Source of the DNA: Thamnocephalis sphaerospora
Taxonomy: Eukaryota > Zoopagomycota > Zoopagomycetes > Zoopagales > Sigmoideomycetaceae
Direction of reading: 5' to 3'
Assembly: GCA_003614735.1 (NCBI GenBank)
Contig: KZ992511.1
Span: 1-37,332, forward strand
Length of the DNA: 37,332 nucleotides
Both the position numbers and the translations under genes were made by a program. A model generated the notes under the pieces. That model searched no databases. It had not been told where the DNA came from and saw nothing but the letters and a program-made list of their open reading frames with translations. Shown piece after piece: positions 11,702 through 22,392 of the stretch. How positions within the stretch are numbered: position 1 is the first letter of the stretch; each line of letters starts with the position of its first letter.

Positions 11702-11847
11702 ATTAAACGGGTATATCAATACGGCCATGTGCGTATCGCAGTGCTCTCTAGACGGCGTCAAACTGGATAAAAGATGTACAAAGAAGCTGGTACTGATCGA
11801 TACGGCATGGAGATGGCACAAGTACGTAGAGCACGCTGCACACAGAA

Positions 11848-12451
11848 TCATGCCGCTCGATCCTCGCCACCATCCGCACAGGGATCGACACCATCGACAT
11901 CGTCGACAGTTTGGTCGGCATCTTCGTCGGCGCTTTGGCTGTCGCTGTCCTCGTCGCTGTCCTCGTCGGACCCATGGCGATCACTGTCGTTGTCGTCCAG
12001 CAGCGCACCCTGGAATAGGTGAAAGTTGGGCGCGATAAACTGGAACGGCTCGCCTTCCTGGACACTAGCCGAACTGCCGTCTGGGAGCTTTTCATGCAGC
12101 AACTCCCAGCCCAGGCGACGACAAAGTTCGGGCACAATAATGTCGCAGTCGCCCAACAGCTGCACGTCAAAGTCCATGTGCCTGATTGGCGTCTTGTTGA
12201 TGACAATCTGCGGCACACTATGCGGGATGTGACCTACAGGGCGCGACGCAGGGATCAGCATTACAGTGCATTGGTCGCGTTATCTCAGAGGCGTACCCAT
12301 GATACCCGAAACTGGCGCAACCTTGAGACTAGTGCCCATGACGATAAGCAGATCTACCTTGTTACGGTCGGCAGCCAGGCAGTCGTCAAAGGCGGATGGA
12401 AGCTTTTCTCCAAAGAATACAATGTCCGGTTTCATGATGGCAGCGTCGGTC

Positions 12452-12491
<40 letters not shown>

Positions 12492-14506
12492 TACTGGTGT
12501 TCTCATTGCCACCATTCTTCTTGCCATGCGCCACTCTCTCTGCAATGCACTTGGGGCACCGTGGTACGCGCTAATGGCAGATTCATGTGCGTCGCAGCTG
12601 TGAGCATGCTAGCTACGTAATGGCAGTATTTGACTGATAGTGCAAAGCTATTTACCTCGGCAAAAATATCCTCTTCGATGGCACTACCGGGCACCTGGAA
12701 ACCGCATCGAATGCAACTGGCCGTGGCAAATGAGCCTGCAATGAGCACGCACGATCCTCGTCAGCAATCCGCTCTTGACCATTGATGTCTGCCACCTAGC
12801 TTACCATGGCATTGAAGGACGCGCTCGATGCCTGCCGCCTGCTCGAGCGTATCAATATTTTGCGTGTAGTTGCGCAGCAGTTGGCCACGTTGTTCCAGCA
12901 GTCGGATAAATCCGTGCGATGGCGAGGGTGTAAAGTTGCTCGGGTAAATTTCCTATCAAGAATGCAGCGCATTAGGCAGTGCATCTTGTCAGGCGCTGGC
13001 CATTGGCGGAAATACCTTGGCGAATGAAAAGAAAATTTCAGGGCAAAAACGGAAGAAATCCACATCAAACATCTGTTGCGGGTCATCCAGAGCATACTTG
13101 TCCAGGCGCGAGTAAATGCCGTTGGCCGAACGAAAATCAGGGATGCCGCACGAGACCGACACCTGCAGCGCGTGCAGCGCGTGAGCATGCGCAGTGCAGG
13201 CCTGGCGCGGCAGGTCGGCAACAAAACACTTACACCCGCACCGGTAAGCACGATGATATTCTTGGCATCACGCATCAGGCGGACAACGTCGTCTATGGTG
13301 TTGATATCGGCACGCTTCTGTCGCTGACGCAAAAACTTTTGTATGGCCATGGCAAACACGCCAAACAGCTGCTTCTCCGACAACGATGCGGTCTCGAGCG
13401 GCTAGCAGTATGCATCGTCAGTGTCCTAACCTTGTGCATCGCTCCTCCGGCCTACTCACGAGCTGGCAGCCAAATAGCTCAATGTACTTTTGCAATGGCA
13501 CATTGTTGGTGGCAATGTACTTTTCGATGAATCGCTGCATGCCTGCAACGGTGCCTACGGGTCAGGCTCCGTATTGGCAGAGCCAGCCTTGGTGTCTGTA
13601 GCACTTACCAATCTCGCGCGCTTCCGCACGAAGCGCCTCCCGTTCTTCGCCAACGAAAAAGCTCACCCCTTTTCCAGCTGCATTGGTTGGCAGGCACGTC
13701 GGTCAGCGTCGATCGCAAGCAGCACCCCGATCATGCGCGGGCCGCATGTTTGCGTACCGGAATGGGTCGGAGGTCCGTCCAGCTCGGAGAGCAGCGTGGC
13801 AAACGGGTTGTCGTCGTTGTCGCTCTCGTCGGTGTCCGAGTCGACCGCGGCACCAGGCACAATGCGCGCTCCAACCTCGCTGTCCGAGGTGGTCACTATA
13901 ACGTCCACATCGCTTTCGTTTGGCGTGTCCAGCGGCGCACCCGACTTGAGAAATATATCCGCTGGTGAAATCGATCGTATTTCGCCGGCCAGCAAGGAAG
14001 CATCCACGCCGGCCTCAGTGGCTGTCGACGGAATCGTGGTCATGTCCGAGACCATGACCGGGTCGTCCGTCAGCGCGTTCACCTCAAGGGTTAGGCCATG
14101 GCGACCAGCGGATGGCATAGTCAGTGCGACGTTATCCTGGTGATACACAGTGGCAACATCCGAGGTGGCACGCGGGGCCAGGAGTGCAGCCGCACTGCCA
14201 ACGGCGGCCGAGTCTAGTGCGCCGACAGCGCAGCGTGGGTTAGCTCGCCTCGGATCAATGGGGAAGGGAGCGCGCAGAGAGTGACGCGTCTTTTTCGCGC
14301 CACCCTAGCGGTCGTTTGGTCGCTGTAGATCGCAGACGCAGCCTATGCGTACCCGACTCACGCTGGCTTTGGTAGAGGCCACTGCCGCCTTGGCGGCTAC
14401 TCGTCTCACCGTCCTGGTCGTGAGATGACGCAAATCGCTTGGCCGGCGAGCCCTCACGCTCGCCATCGTCGCCAGCAACGCGCTTGGATGAGAGCGGCGA
14501 ATTCAT
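11848..14506 (-). CDS. SIR2/SIRT1-class NAD-dependent protein deacetylase (sirtuin)
   Basis: Ten exons on the minus strand: 14506-14362, 14213-13758, 13677-13609, 13542-13460, 13401-13234, 13162-13016, 12952-12805, 12735-12656, 12570-12306, 12233-11848; 648 residues. The catalytic core shows [18 protein letters not shown] (about 302-319), [21 protein letters not shown], the catalytic histidine in QCHGS (H405), zinc pairs CIRC (413/416) and CPKC (437/440), [21 protein letters not shown] and [10 protein letters not shown]. The segment before the core ([20 protein letters not shown]) matches the N-terminal helical module of Sir2/Hst1/SIRT1, so this is a class I nuclear sirtuin that deacetylates histones. 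Odd points are a 12-Asp run just after the second zinc pair and a very acidic Asp/Ser-rich C-terminus. The first two exons are low-complexity and their boundaries less certain. Confidence 0.92.
12452..12491. repeat. GAC/GAT triplet tract coding poly-Asp in the sirtuin
   Basis: On the minus strand the triplets encode 12 consecutive Asp between the second zinc-binding cysteine pair and the KPDIVFFGE strand, a surface loop in sirtuins. Mixed GAC/GAT codons suggest an old or selected tract. Confidence 0.9.
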
Positions 14507-15391
14507 ACCCGGTGCCGTGCGTGGTGTACCAGGGTGTGGCGCGGGCTACGCTAGCTGCGTTGGCAACCAAAGGCGGACTGATGCCAGCAGACGTGGCAAC
14601 TACAAGCGGCCAAGGTAGCGTAGAGTGCGTGTGTGTGCGTGTGTATGTGTCTCGTGAGCGGTGTGTGTGTGGTGCTGGCTGCGTGGGTGTATCCAGTCAT
14701 CACTAGCCGCTGCATCTGATTGGGCGGGCCATGGGCGAGACCACTGCTCCGTTTAGTAGTCCATTCTGGACGACGTTGGCGCCGTGTTTAGAAGTCGTCG
14801 GGGACCGCAGGCCAAGCGTCAGCTAAGCCAGCATCAGTGTGCCAACCGTCCGCAAAGGCCGAGCTTGCAGCCTGGGCTTGCGTCGGCAGACCATTGCTAC
14901 ACGCATATCCTTACACGCCCCACCCTTTGCGCTGGCGATGCGCTTGCTTGCTGTTCCGCCCATTTATCCGGCTATCGTGTAGCGGTGTAGACCATTGTTT
15001 TCAGACACGGACCGGACAAAAGTGGGTTTTTTGGCTAGCTTGATCTCAAAAGGTCCTACTGTACGAGGTCGCTGCACGCGGCTCATATTGTTGCACGCCG
15101 TGCTACCGCTAGGCAAAGCGAGACTTGGCTGGCTCAAAGGCGCTTGTCGGCCGTCTGCACTATGGCTCATTGAGCTGCCGCCGCTTCTTTCTCCTTCTGC
15201 AATACTCTCGCTGCTGTCATTACAAGCGCAGCGCCTCGGAATCAGCTCCGACCAGTTCGCCACTGGTGTCTGTGTATTGACCTATCTCTCTCTCTCTCTC
15301 TCTCTGTCAGTAGCATCCTCGCCCTCCTCCGTCCGCTTCATATTCCACACATTTGACAGCGTGCGCAGACCGCCGATACCGCTTGGATAAA
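14507..15391. other. Divergent region between sirtuin and UPF0658 gene
   Basis: About 0.9 kb between divergent start codons. It holds GT-rich sequence at 14626-14690, a (CT)n run at 15285-15305 and pyrimidine-rich leader sequence before the 15392 start. A minus-strand frame at 14964-15263 (99 codons, starting MANWSELIPRRC) is open but has no family or splice support; it could be an upstream exon or chance. Otherwise this looks like promoters and leaders. Confidence 0.45.
15285..15305. repeat. (CT)n tract upstream of UPF0658 gene
   Basis: A pure CT run about 90 bp before the start codon, on the coding-sense strand, as in pyrimidine-rich fungal core promoters. Confidence 0.85.
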
Positions 15392-16792
15392 ATGGTCTTT
15401 AGTAGCAAGCGCGACTCGGCGCTCGACAGCCGGTTTGCCGGCGATCTATCCAGCCTGCCGGTCGGCACCAAGAAGGGCAAAGGATTGAAGGACCGTCTAC
15501 TACCCGAGTCCAAGATTGCCAAGTGGATGCTGGCAGTTTGCGCACTCCAGGCCTCGGCTACCCTGGCGCTGGAAATCGCCATTACCGTCTTTCATCTGCA
15601 GCAAGTACAGAACGCCAACTACACGCATCGTATCATCGACGGAAAGGACGTTGGCGGCACATACATGGAGGCTCGCATGAAAGAGAGCGAGTCGGTCATT
15701 GCCTACCACTACATCTTCATGAGTGCTCAGGTGTTTATGCTGGGCGTCACTTGGGATGCGGTACGTTCTAGGCACGGTAGAACACGCGCATGCACGCACG
15801 CACGCTCACGCTTCTGCATTGGCGCACATAGTTGATGCGCAAGAACACGCTTCAGCTCATCGGCGTGTGCACGTTCTCCTGCCTGTCCATTGCGTATGCC
15901 TACATTCAGTCGGCACAACACGACCGGGTAAGCGAGCGTGCCCCAGGCAACGTGTACGCAGCCAGATGCGCTAACACGGCGCCGGGTGCAGATGAACATG
16001 AACGACATTGAGCACTTGGCCAGCATGCATCATGTGTTTGTACACAACACTGTCGCCTTTGAAATGGCTATGATTGCCGTCGTGGCGGGTGGCACCATTT
16101 TCATGAGCGCGCTGACCTGGGAGCTGTACCGCGAGTTTGGCTGGCAAATCTACAAGAAGCTCGGCGCAGACCTCCAAATCAGCCGCATGTACCGCCTTCA
16201 CCAGATGACGCTCACCTTCCTCAAGTTTGACGCATTCTTCCTGCTTGCATTGCCTATACAGCTGGTGGCCCTTTCTTCGCGACAATTCTCCGGAGACATT
16301 TGGTATTTCAATGTGGCAGCCATTCCGTTTAGCATACTCTTAATCTGCCTGGTTATGTTTTCGGTACGTCATCGGTGCTGCACTGCCCCAAAAGCTGTGA
16401 GAAACTGACCCCGACGCGCCTTTGGTACGCAGTTGCACAAGGAAAACAAGCCGTCGCTGATTCTCTTCCTGATAGGACTGCTCGCCAGCATTGGCTACAT
16501 GATTTACAAGCTTGTAAATATTGTCCAGACCGAGGGCAGGGAGGATGACCCGTACCTAGCCAGCCGCAAATTCCTCATCTTCTTTGTGGTGGTTACGCTG
16601 GCGCTCAGCGTGGTGAGCTTCATATTCTGCGTATTGTGCTACAACTACTATGGACGGGGCCTACTTGAGCATCGCCGTCAGCACAAGCTGGGCACCGTGG
16701 CCGCGCCGGTGAATGCGACCGAAGAGGAAATTCGGCGCATTTCGCTCATGAGCCGCAACAACCCGTTGACACAGCGGGTTGAGCTCGACTAG
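15392..16792 (+). CDS. UPF0658-type Golgi membrane protein
   Basis: Exons 15392-15760, 15832-15927, 15992-16363 and 16433-16792 give 398 residues. About eight hydrophobic segments are visible, including KWMLAVCALQASATLALEIA, QLIGVCTFSCLSIAYAYI, VAFEMAMIAVVAGGTIFM, the FLKFDAFFLLALPIQLVAL region, AIPFSILLICLVMF, ILFLIGLLASIGYMIY and FFVVVTLALSVVSFIF. The signature of a short basic helix, a LH.M/LTFLKFDAFF segment and a final TM followed by a basic tail matches the fungal family named UPF0658 (Golgi apparatus membrane proteins), whose biochemical role is unknown. The N-terminal 45 residues are soluble and basic. All three introns are 64-71 nt with good branch points, so the model is firm; the function is not known. 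Confidence 0.8.
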
Positions 16793-17119
16793 GCGGCGAA
16801 TGCCCATGCATCGCCCATTGCCGGTCCGACGCTTTATTCTTTACTGTTTATCACTTCCACGAGATGTCAGCGGTTATAAACATCTGCATAAGCACCTACA
16901 AGTGCCCGCGCGTTCCTGAGGCACTGTAGCTTTATTGTATCACTTCTATCGCCCATCCATGTCACCGTGTAGTGCTGCGGGTCTGCGACATGTCAAAGCT
17001 TGGTGTGACGACAGTGCATTTTGCCGGACGGTTTCCAGTAAAAGTGCGCTCTGGTGCGGCTTGAGGAGCTCTGCAGGCCGAGTTACCTGGTCGGGAGTGG
17101 CAAACCAAGGCAGCCAAGC
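16793..17119. other. Convergent 3' region, UPF0658 gene / NIS synthetase gene
   Basis: Two TTTATT hexamers (16833-16838 and 16931-16936) are AATAAA on the minus strand and probably serve the siderophore synthetase gene. I see no canonical hexamer for the plus-strand gene and no coding sequence. Confidence 0.5.
16931..16936 (-). terminator. Poly(A) signal AATAAA (minus), NIS synthetase gene
   Basis: Minus-strand AATAAA 184 nt after the stop at 17120; a second copy lies at 16833-16838. Confidence 0.5.
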
Positions 17120-19538
17120 TTACAACGGTGCTTGGATGCAGCTATTACTGGCCGTTGCTTCACGGGACAAAGTTCTGCCCACAGTGACATCATCCCAGGC
17201 CACATGATGTGCGCCTTGATAAAGAAGAATGTTTGGTACGGTATCGTAGATTTGCTGCGTACAGAGCGTTGATGAGCATGGCTTAGCCATTATACATGAC
17301 GCATCAAAGCAGCTACTTACAGAACGATGCATGCCCGCAATCCTCATCTTTACAAAGCACTTTAGCGCTACGCGCGGCCTGGAAAGATAGCGGTATAGAC
17401 TGGAATCAACCGGTAGAACGCGACGTAGTTCGCTGCGTACCACACGCCAGCCAGTGCCGCATCGGTGCAGATCCAGCGCACGAATCAGTCCTTGCATATG
17501 CCCTTGAATAATCGTATGATGGGCAGAGCTGTACACCTATGTGTGAAGGCGACGAAAAATATTGGCAAGAGCACAAAGGGACGCCTGATAGACAATTATG
17601 CACCTTATCCAAGCTGTCTACGACACAGCAGCTGCCGGGCAGAACGTTCAGCGATTCGCCAAGAGTGCGCTGCAGCGTTTCCTGATGGCATCTGACCCCG
17701 CCAAAGTCGCGGACCAGAAATCCAGTGAGCTGCTTGGTGGTCTTGTCAAAGCGAGCAAGTGTGTTTTGACTGTGCGCCTCAAATGTAAAGCCATACTTGT
17801 GCACAGGCGTCATGAACGCTTCCAAGTATATCTTTGCATAGCTGAACTACCAAACGTTAGTAGAAGCTTGTGGTAAACCGTATACGGGCCGCTCCTACCG
17901 CTCAAAGAATGCGAGGCGCTTTTCGCATGTGTCCAGACCAAAGGCAGATTGCACAAACGGCACACCCTGAGCATCACGCTCCACCAGCGACAGACACGCA
18001 ATCGCCATCTCGTTTTCCGATATCTTTTGCGCTTCACCCTCGCGGATCAGGCAGCTGAGATGTTTGGATACCTCAACATCCGGATGAACGACGACCGCAC
18101 TGCCCACCACATTGAGTGAGCTGAGGGTTTCGGGCGTATTGGACACCAGTTTATCCAGCAGCTCCCGCATGTGAGTGCTCATAAATGTAGTCCATGATGT
18201 GATTGTGCGCATTGCCGAGGTCACCCTGATGCCTAGACATAGCTTGATCGCCCATTCGGGATGATCGATGGGCACCACAGTCCGCAGTGATGCTTGCGCA
18301 CGAGTCGGGAGTACTCCTGGAAGCAAGGTAGCCTGGGGAAAGAGTGCATGAACGTTTGGCAACTGTCGTGGGTGCACCGGCATCACCACCTGGCTGTCCA
18401 TATCCACAGCAGCAAGCGTTTCGGCTGGAATAAAGCGCTTGATCTGTGCAGCATAATCTCCACCTAGGACGACTGAATCGCGTGGCAGACACACAAAGCG
18501 CACGTCGGGTGAATGAAGATTGGCATCTGGTGGAATCGGGTCCAACGGTGGGAGTGCAAACCGACTCTTGTGCATCTGCGCGCATCAATGGAGCACATAA
18601 GCTTTGCCATGGTCACCGCCGACAGACGCACGTACCGGATGTGTAGGATGTCCTTCGACAATACACTGCTCCCAATCCATTGGCGACATAGTCAACGTTG
18701 GCGTCGGCTTGCGATGTTCAAAGGCATAATGCGCGTGTGTCATCGAGTTGGCCAGCTCATTGCTCAGCATTTCAATGACCTTGCTGGCTGTCTCTTGCCA
18801 GCGACCAAGCTGGCGTATCAGTACACATGGATCCATGGCCGAACGCAGATAGACCTTTACGTTGTGACATTTCTGCATTTGCGTAATATGCGTAAGCCTA
18901 TGCTCCTTACTGTCAAGCTACGCTGTGCTCACCTTGTTCCAAGGCAGAATAACGATGCTAACAGTAGATTGCTCATCGCTGCCCAGTGCTTGGCATGCAC
19001 CTATATCAATGTCCTCTGGATGCAAGAGGGAGATGCATTTGGCACCATTTTCAGCAAGATCAACGATGGGCTGATGGCGCAGAGGTACCAGAAAGTCGCC
19101 GGCAGCAACCGTCGGTGCAGCATCCGAGATATGATGGACATCGGCAACCGGTGCCCGACGCAGCCAGCACCAATGTGTGATAGTGCTTGCTGGTGTCAGT
19201 ATGCCCTCCACCAGATATGCGTCGACCAGGCCTTCGTTGACGACGCAGGCGGCTAGACGCGAGAACCCGGCGTATGCCGCTTGCTGACGTGTGCTGTAAA
19301 AGCTGACTGGCGTGGTGACGGCAAACGCACCAGGAGGACATGGCTCTCCTGCTGTTGAAGGCATGGCGATACGGTGAGCGAGCTTGCGAAGAAGGATGCA
19401 GGCGAAGGTGCTTGGCTCTGCGCTGTTGCAAGCATGTGCAGATGCTTGCGTCAACAGTGCGTGTGATGTCGCACAGAGTCGAGTGTTTGTCGCCATCGTC
19501 GCACCGCCAAACAGCAAGCATGCTGACCTGCGCGACAC
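17120..19538 (-). CDS. IucA/IucC-family (NIS) siderophore synthetase
   Basis: NRPS-independent siderophore synthetases adenylate a carboxylate, often citrate, and condense it with an amine or alcohol. Minus-strand exons 19538-18933, 18872-18636, 18575-17899, 17841-17604, 17536-17321 and 17254-17120 give 702 residues. Family motifs, in order: VVNEGLVDAYL near the N-terminus; EGHPTHP (about 275-281) followed by MHKSRFAL; MPVHPRQ (346-352, where most members have PVHPWQ); SLRTV (377-381); VTSAMRTI; FEAHSQNTLARFD (526-538); FLVRDFGG (547-554); and KCFVKMRI near the end. ATP-binding elements all appear intact. Five 57-67 nt introns show it is an established eukaryotic gene. In fungi this family is known as rhizoferrin synthetase in Mucoromycota. 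The product here is unknown. An internal ATG at 19496 is an alternative start. Confidence 0.88.
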
Positions 19539-19980
19539 TAGTTATCAGTCGTAGCATTATTTTCCTTTGAATTGAAGGGAGACGGCGCGTAGCGCTCATC
19601 TCCCCACTAACAAAAATTGTGCAGTCGAGACGCCCGTTAGGACGTTCGCGCAAAAGTTCCCCGCACGGGTGTGCAATGGCGAGGACCTTCCACGTACAGG
19701 AGGCCCATTTGACCACCCCCTGCACCTGCCAGGTAAGTATGCCGGATCAACAGTCGGCCGTTGCAACGGCCGAATATATACGGTGTGAGCTATTAGTGGG
19801 ATGCATGAGCACACTTGCCAGTTGTGCAAAACTGGCAAAGCTGGCATGCCAAACAGATGGCTTTTTTCTTCTTGTCGACGCCGCCTGCTCGGCCGGACCA
19901 CCGTCGTCACAACGCCCTTTTGCTTTGTCCGCTTGTCTGTCCGTCCGCCTGCCTGCACACTGCCCGCTGCTCAGCTCACC
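19539..19980. promoter_or_regulatory. Divergent promoter, NIS synthetase / La protein
   Basis: About 440 bp separate the divergent starts. The La side is pyrimidine-rich over the last 100 bp. I looked for GATA-type (HGATAR) elements of iron-responsive repressors but saw no convincing cluster. Confidence 0.4.
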
Positions 19981-21603
19981 ATGGCCTCCATGACTGTCAG
20001 TAACGACGAGAAGAAGCAGCAGATCCTGCGCCAGGTGGAATTCTACTTTAGCGACTCGAACTTTGTGGGCGACAAGTTCCTGCGCGGCGTCGCCGACAAG
20101 AACGATGGATGTATCCTTGCGTGAAGACGTGGCGTGCCGCACCGCAATGCCTTTATGGGCACGCGTGCTTGCGTGCGGGTATGATAGAGTGCCTTGACTC
20201 GTTGGCTTGCGTGTGTGTGACTGCTCTTCTCGCCCACAGTTGTCGGTCTGGATATCGTTGCCTCGTTCAAGCGGATGGCGCCGTTTTCCGACGACAAGGA
20301 GCTGATTGTCGATGCGCTGCGCGGCAGCAGCAAGCTGGCGCTTAGCGAGGACAACATGCAAGTGCGCCGTGTCGATCCGCTGCCTAACCCGGCGGAGCTG
20401 GTCAAGCGCGTGGTCTACGTGGTGCGTGTCACATGCCGAGGAGTTGCACTAGACGTTGGCGACGGCAGTTGATCGGTTTCTTATTATTTTGCCTGGCGTT
20501 ATACAAAACAGCGCAACCTGGTCCCGTCCGAGGATGCACGTGCGGAGAACCTGCAGCGCGACATGGAGGCGTACTTTGCCGGTCTGGGCAACTGCCAGGC
20601 GGTGCGTCTGGTGCGCTGGGGCAAAAAGTTCCCGGTAGGTCTAGTACGCGCATTTAAGCGGCCGTGGATGTAAAAGTACTGATGCAGAACATGGGCGTGG
20701 ACGTCGCGGGTGCCACAATAGGGCAAGGCTTTTGTCGAGTTTTCGTCCGAGGAGGAGGCCAAGAAGGTGGCGAGCGAGACTCACAAGCATGGCGAGAACA
20801 CTGTAGAGTTTGAGACGATGTAGGTGGCAGCGCGATGGCAAAGGTCGCTGACCGTGCTGACCCATGGCGCACATTGCTGATCTAGCGACGTGTATGCCGA
20901 GCGCAAGGCCAAGGAGTGGTCGGTCGGTGTGGAGGAGGTGCTCGAGCGCCTGCAGCGCCGCGAGTATCGCTCGCCCAACTACGAGAAACGCAGCCAGAAC
21001 AAGGCATCCAGCAAGGATGCTGCGTCTGCCGACAAGAACGACGTGCCCATGTTTGACGCGGCGCTGTTTGGCGATGCGGACGGCAAGCGGTTCCTGCGCG
21101 ATGCCATCGTGCGCTACACCGGTGCACCCGAGGGCACCGTGCGCAGCGCACTTAAGACGCTGCTGGCCGAGGCCTGCACGCCGACAGTGCGCTTCTTTGA
21201 CACGGCCGAGGACGGCAAGTCGGGCGTATTCCAGCTGGCCGAGCCCAAGGCCAAGGAGTTTGTGGCTCAGTTTGCCGACCAACTGAAGCTTGACGACAGC
21301 GTGCTGGCCTTGGCTGTGATTGAGGGTAGGTGGGCGCATTAACGGCCACCCTGCATCGGCTAATCTGATCCGCGCATGCCAGGCGACGAGGAGGTCGAGT
21401 ACTGGAAGTCGAAGCCTGAGAACGCCGGTCTGCCGGATGCCTACAGCGGACGCAAGGGCCGTCGTCCGCAGGGCTCGTTCCGTGGTCGCGGCCGTGGTCG
21501 TGGTCGTGGTCGTGGCCGTGGCGGTCGCCAGGATAGCGGCAAGCGTGCCCGTGAGGATGATGGCGATGCTGGCGCATCCAACAAGGCCATCAAGACCGAG
21601 TAG
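19981..21603 (+). CDS. Genuine La protein (La motif, RRM, xRRM, RGG tail)
   Basis: La binds the 3' oligo-U of new RNA polymerase III transcripts such as pre-tRNAs and protects and folds them. Exons 19981-20110, 20240-20421, 20512-20634, 20722-20819, 20886-21325 and 21383-21603 give 397 residues. The La motif is at about 8-95: KQQILRQVEFYFSDSNF, DKFLRG, KNDGFVGLDIVASFKRM. An RRM follows (VVYVRNLVPSEDA... GKAFVEFSSEEEA). A second, xRRM-like domain ends in LALAVIEGDEEVEYWKSK, as in animal La. The C-terminus has seven Gly-Arg repeats and a basic KRARED stretch, plausible RNA-binding and nuclear-targeting signals. The fourth junction (GTAGGT at 20820) avoids an in-frame stop, which supports it. 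The next gene starts 260 bp downstream on the same strand. Confidence 0.93.
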
Positions 21604-21863
21604 CCGCTCTACATCTTTTCCTGTTGCCGCTGCGATTGCATCCATATTCGCGCACTCGTTCAATACATTCACTGCCTTGTGGCGTTGCATAGACGACCAA
21701 GTGATGTGATCACATGCATCGCTGTTCGACTCCACCACACTTTGTTCCCCCACACCGTGCATGCGCCCTATCCAACCAAACATTCACCGTTGACGATTCA
21801 CCATGTTTTGTATGCGGTAAGCAACCGCACAATCTGTCTGATCAGCGCTGTCGCCACCGACTA

Positions 21864-22118
21864 ATGCCGCGCTGCAGCTGGTTCATTCCGCTCTTCCTGC
21901 TCCCGCAGCCCACCGCGCCTCCGTACGTCATCGCGTGCTATCTTATTTCGTACTTTCTGCACAAGAAGCCGTGTGCCTACTGCTCGGCATTGCTTCTAGC
22001 ATTACTGGGCAGCACCTGCTACTGGGGCACAGATCGCTGTTGGCTGGACGGCAATGGCGGCCGATGGTTCGAGCCAAGTGGACGCATACCTGACGCAGCG
22101 GCAACGCCGGCTTTCTAG
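21864..22118 (+). CDS. BLCAP/BC10-family small membrane protein
   Basis: A single-exon protein of 84 residues, close to the 87 of animal BLCAP. The layout matches the family along its length: a short cysteine-containing start (MPRCSWFIPLFLLPQP, like the W-[LI]-P-[VL]-[FL]-L-[IL]-P-[QK]-P start), a first membrane segment (YVIACYLISYFL), the charged turn with cysteines KKPCAYC, a second hydrophobic segment (SALLLALLGSTCYWG), and a Cys/Trp-rich polar tail. BLCAP is a conserved two-pass protein linked to growth control in animals; its molecular function is unsettled. The frame is also open upstream to 21714 (134 residues), but the family length and the start-motif alignment favour 21864. Confidence 0.75.
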   Translation: MPRCSWFIPLFLLPQPTAPPYVIACYLISYFLHKKPCAYCSALLLALLGSTCYWGTDRCWLDGNGGRWFEPSGRIPDAAATPAF

Positions 22119-22392
22119 CTGCAGCATTGAGACGCGGTGACTTTTTCGTACGTGGGCTTCAGCCTAAGCTTAGCTCGCTGCGCCAGAGACTGCGGCGGCC
22201 AAAAGTAGGCTGGTGCACATATCGTTGGGTCAGCATTGTGCCGTGTACAGTACAACTGCCGCCGCCATATTCGGACACGACCGTATCAGTATATCCTCAT
22301 ATGTATGTATTCGCGTGAGCGGGCGATTAAACGGCGCCGTGCGTGGTTTTGACGCGCCGGCCTGCGTTTGCCGCGGCGCGTGTGACAGCACA
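22119..22392. other. Convergent 3' region, BLCAP / ZW10
   Basis: 274 bp between two convergent stops. No canonical poly(A) hexamer is visible on either strand and no coding sequence is supported. Confidence 0.4.

Noticed and set aside
18513-19256. 247-codon plus-strand ORF over the NIS synthetase gene
   Set aside because: It is antisense to two exons carrying clear NIS motifs and crosses the introns; it has no recognisable motifs of its own.
20641-21783. 380-codon minus-strand ORF opposite the La gene
   Set aside because: It lies antisense to well-supported La exons and spans their introns without respecting them. It is a shadow caused by GC-rich third positions and the Gly-Arg repeats.
21714-21863. 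N-terminal extension of the BLCAP-like protein
   Set aside because: The frame is open, but the extension has no family counterpart and the 21864 start gives the expected length and start motif.
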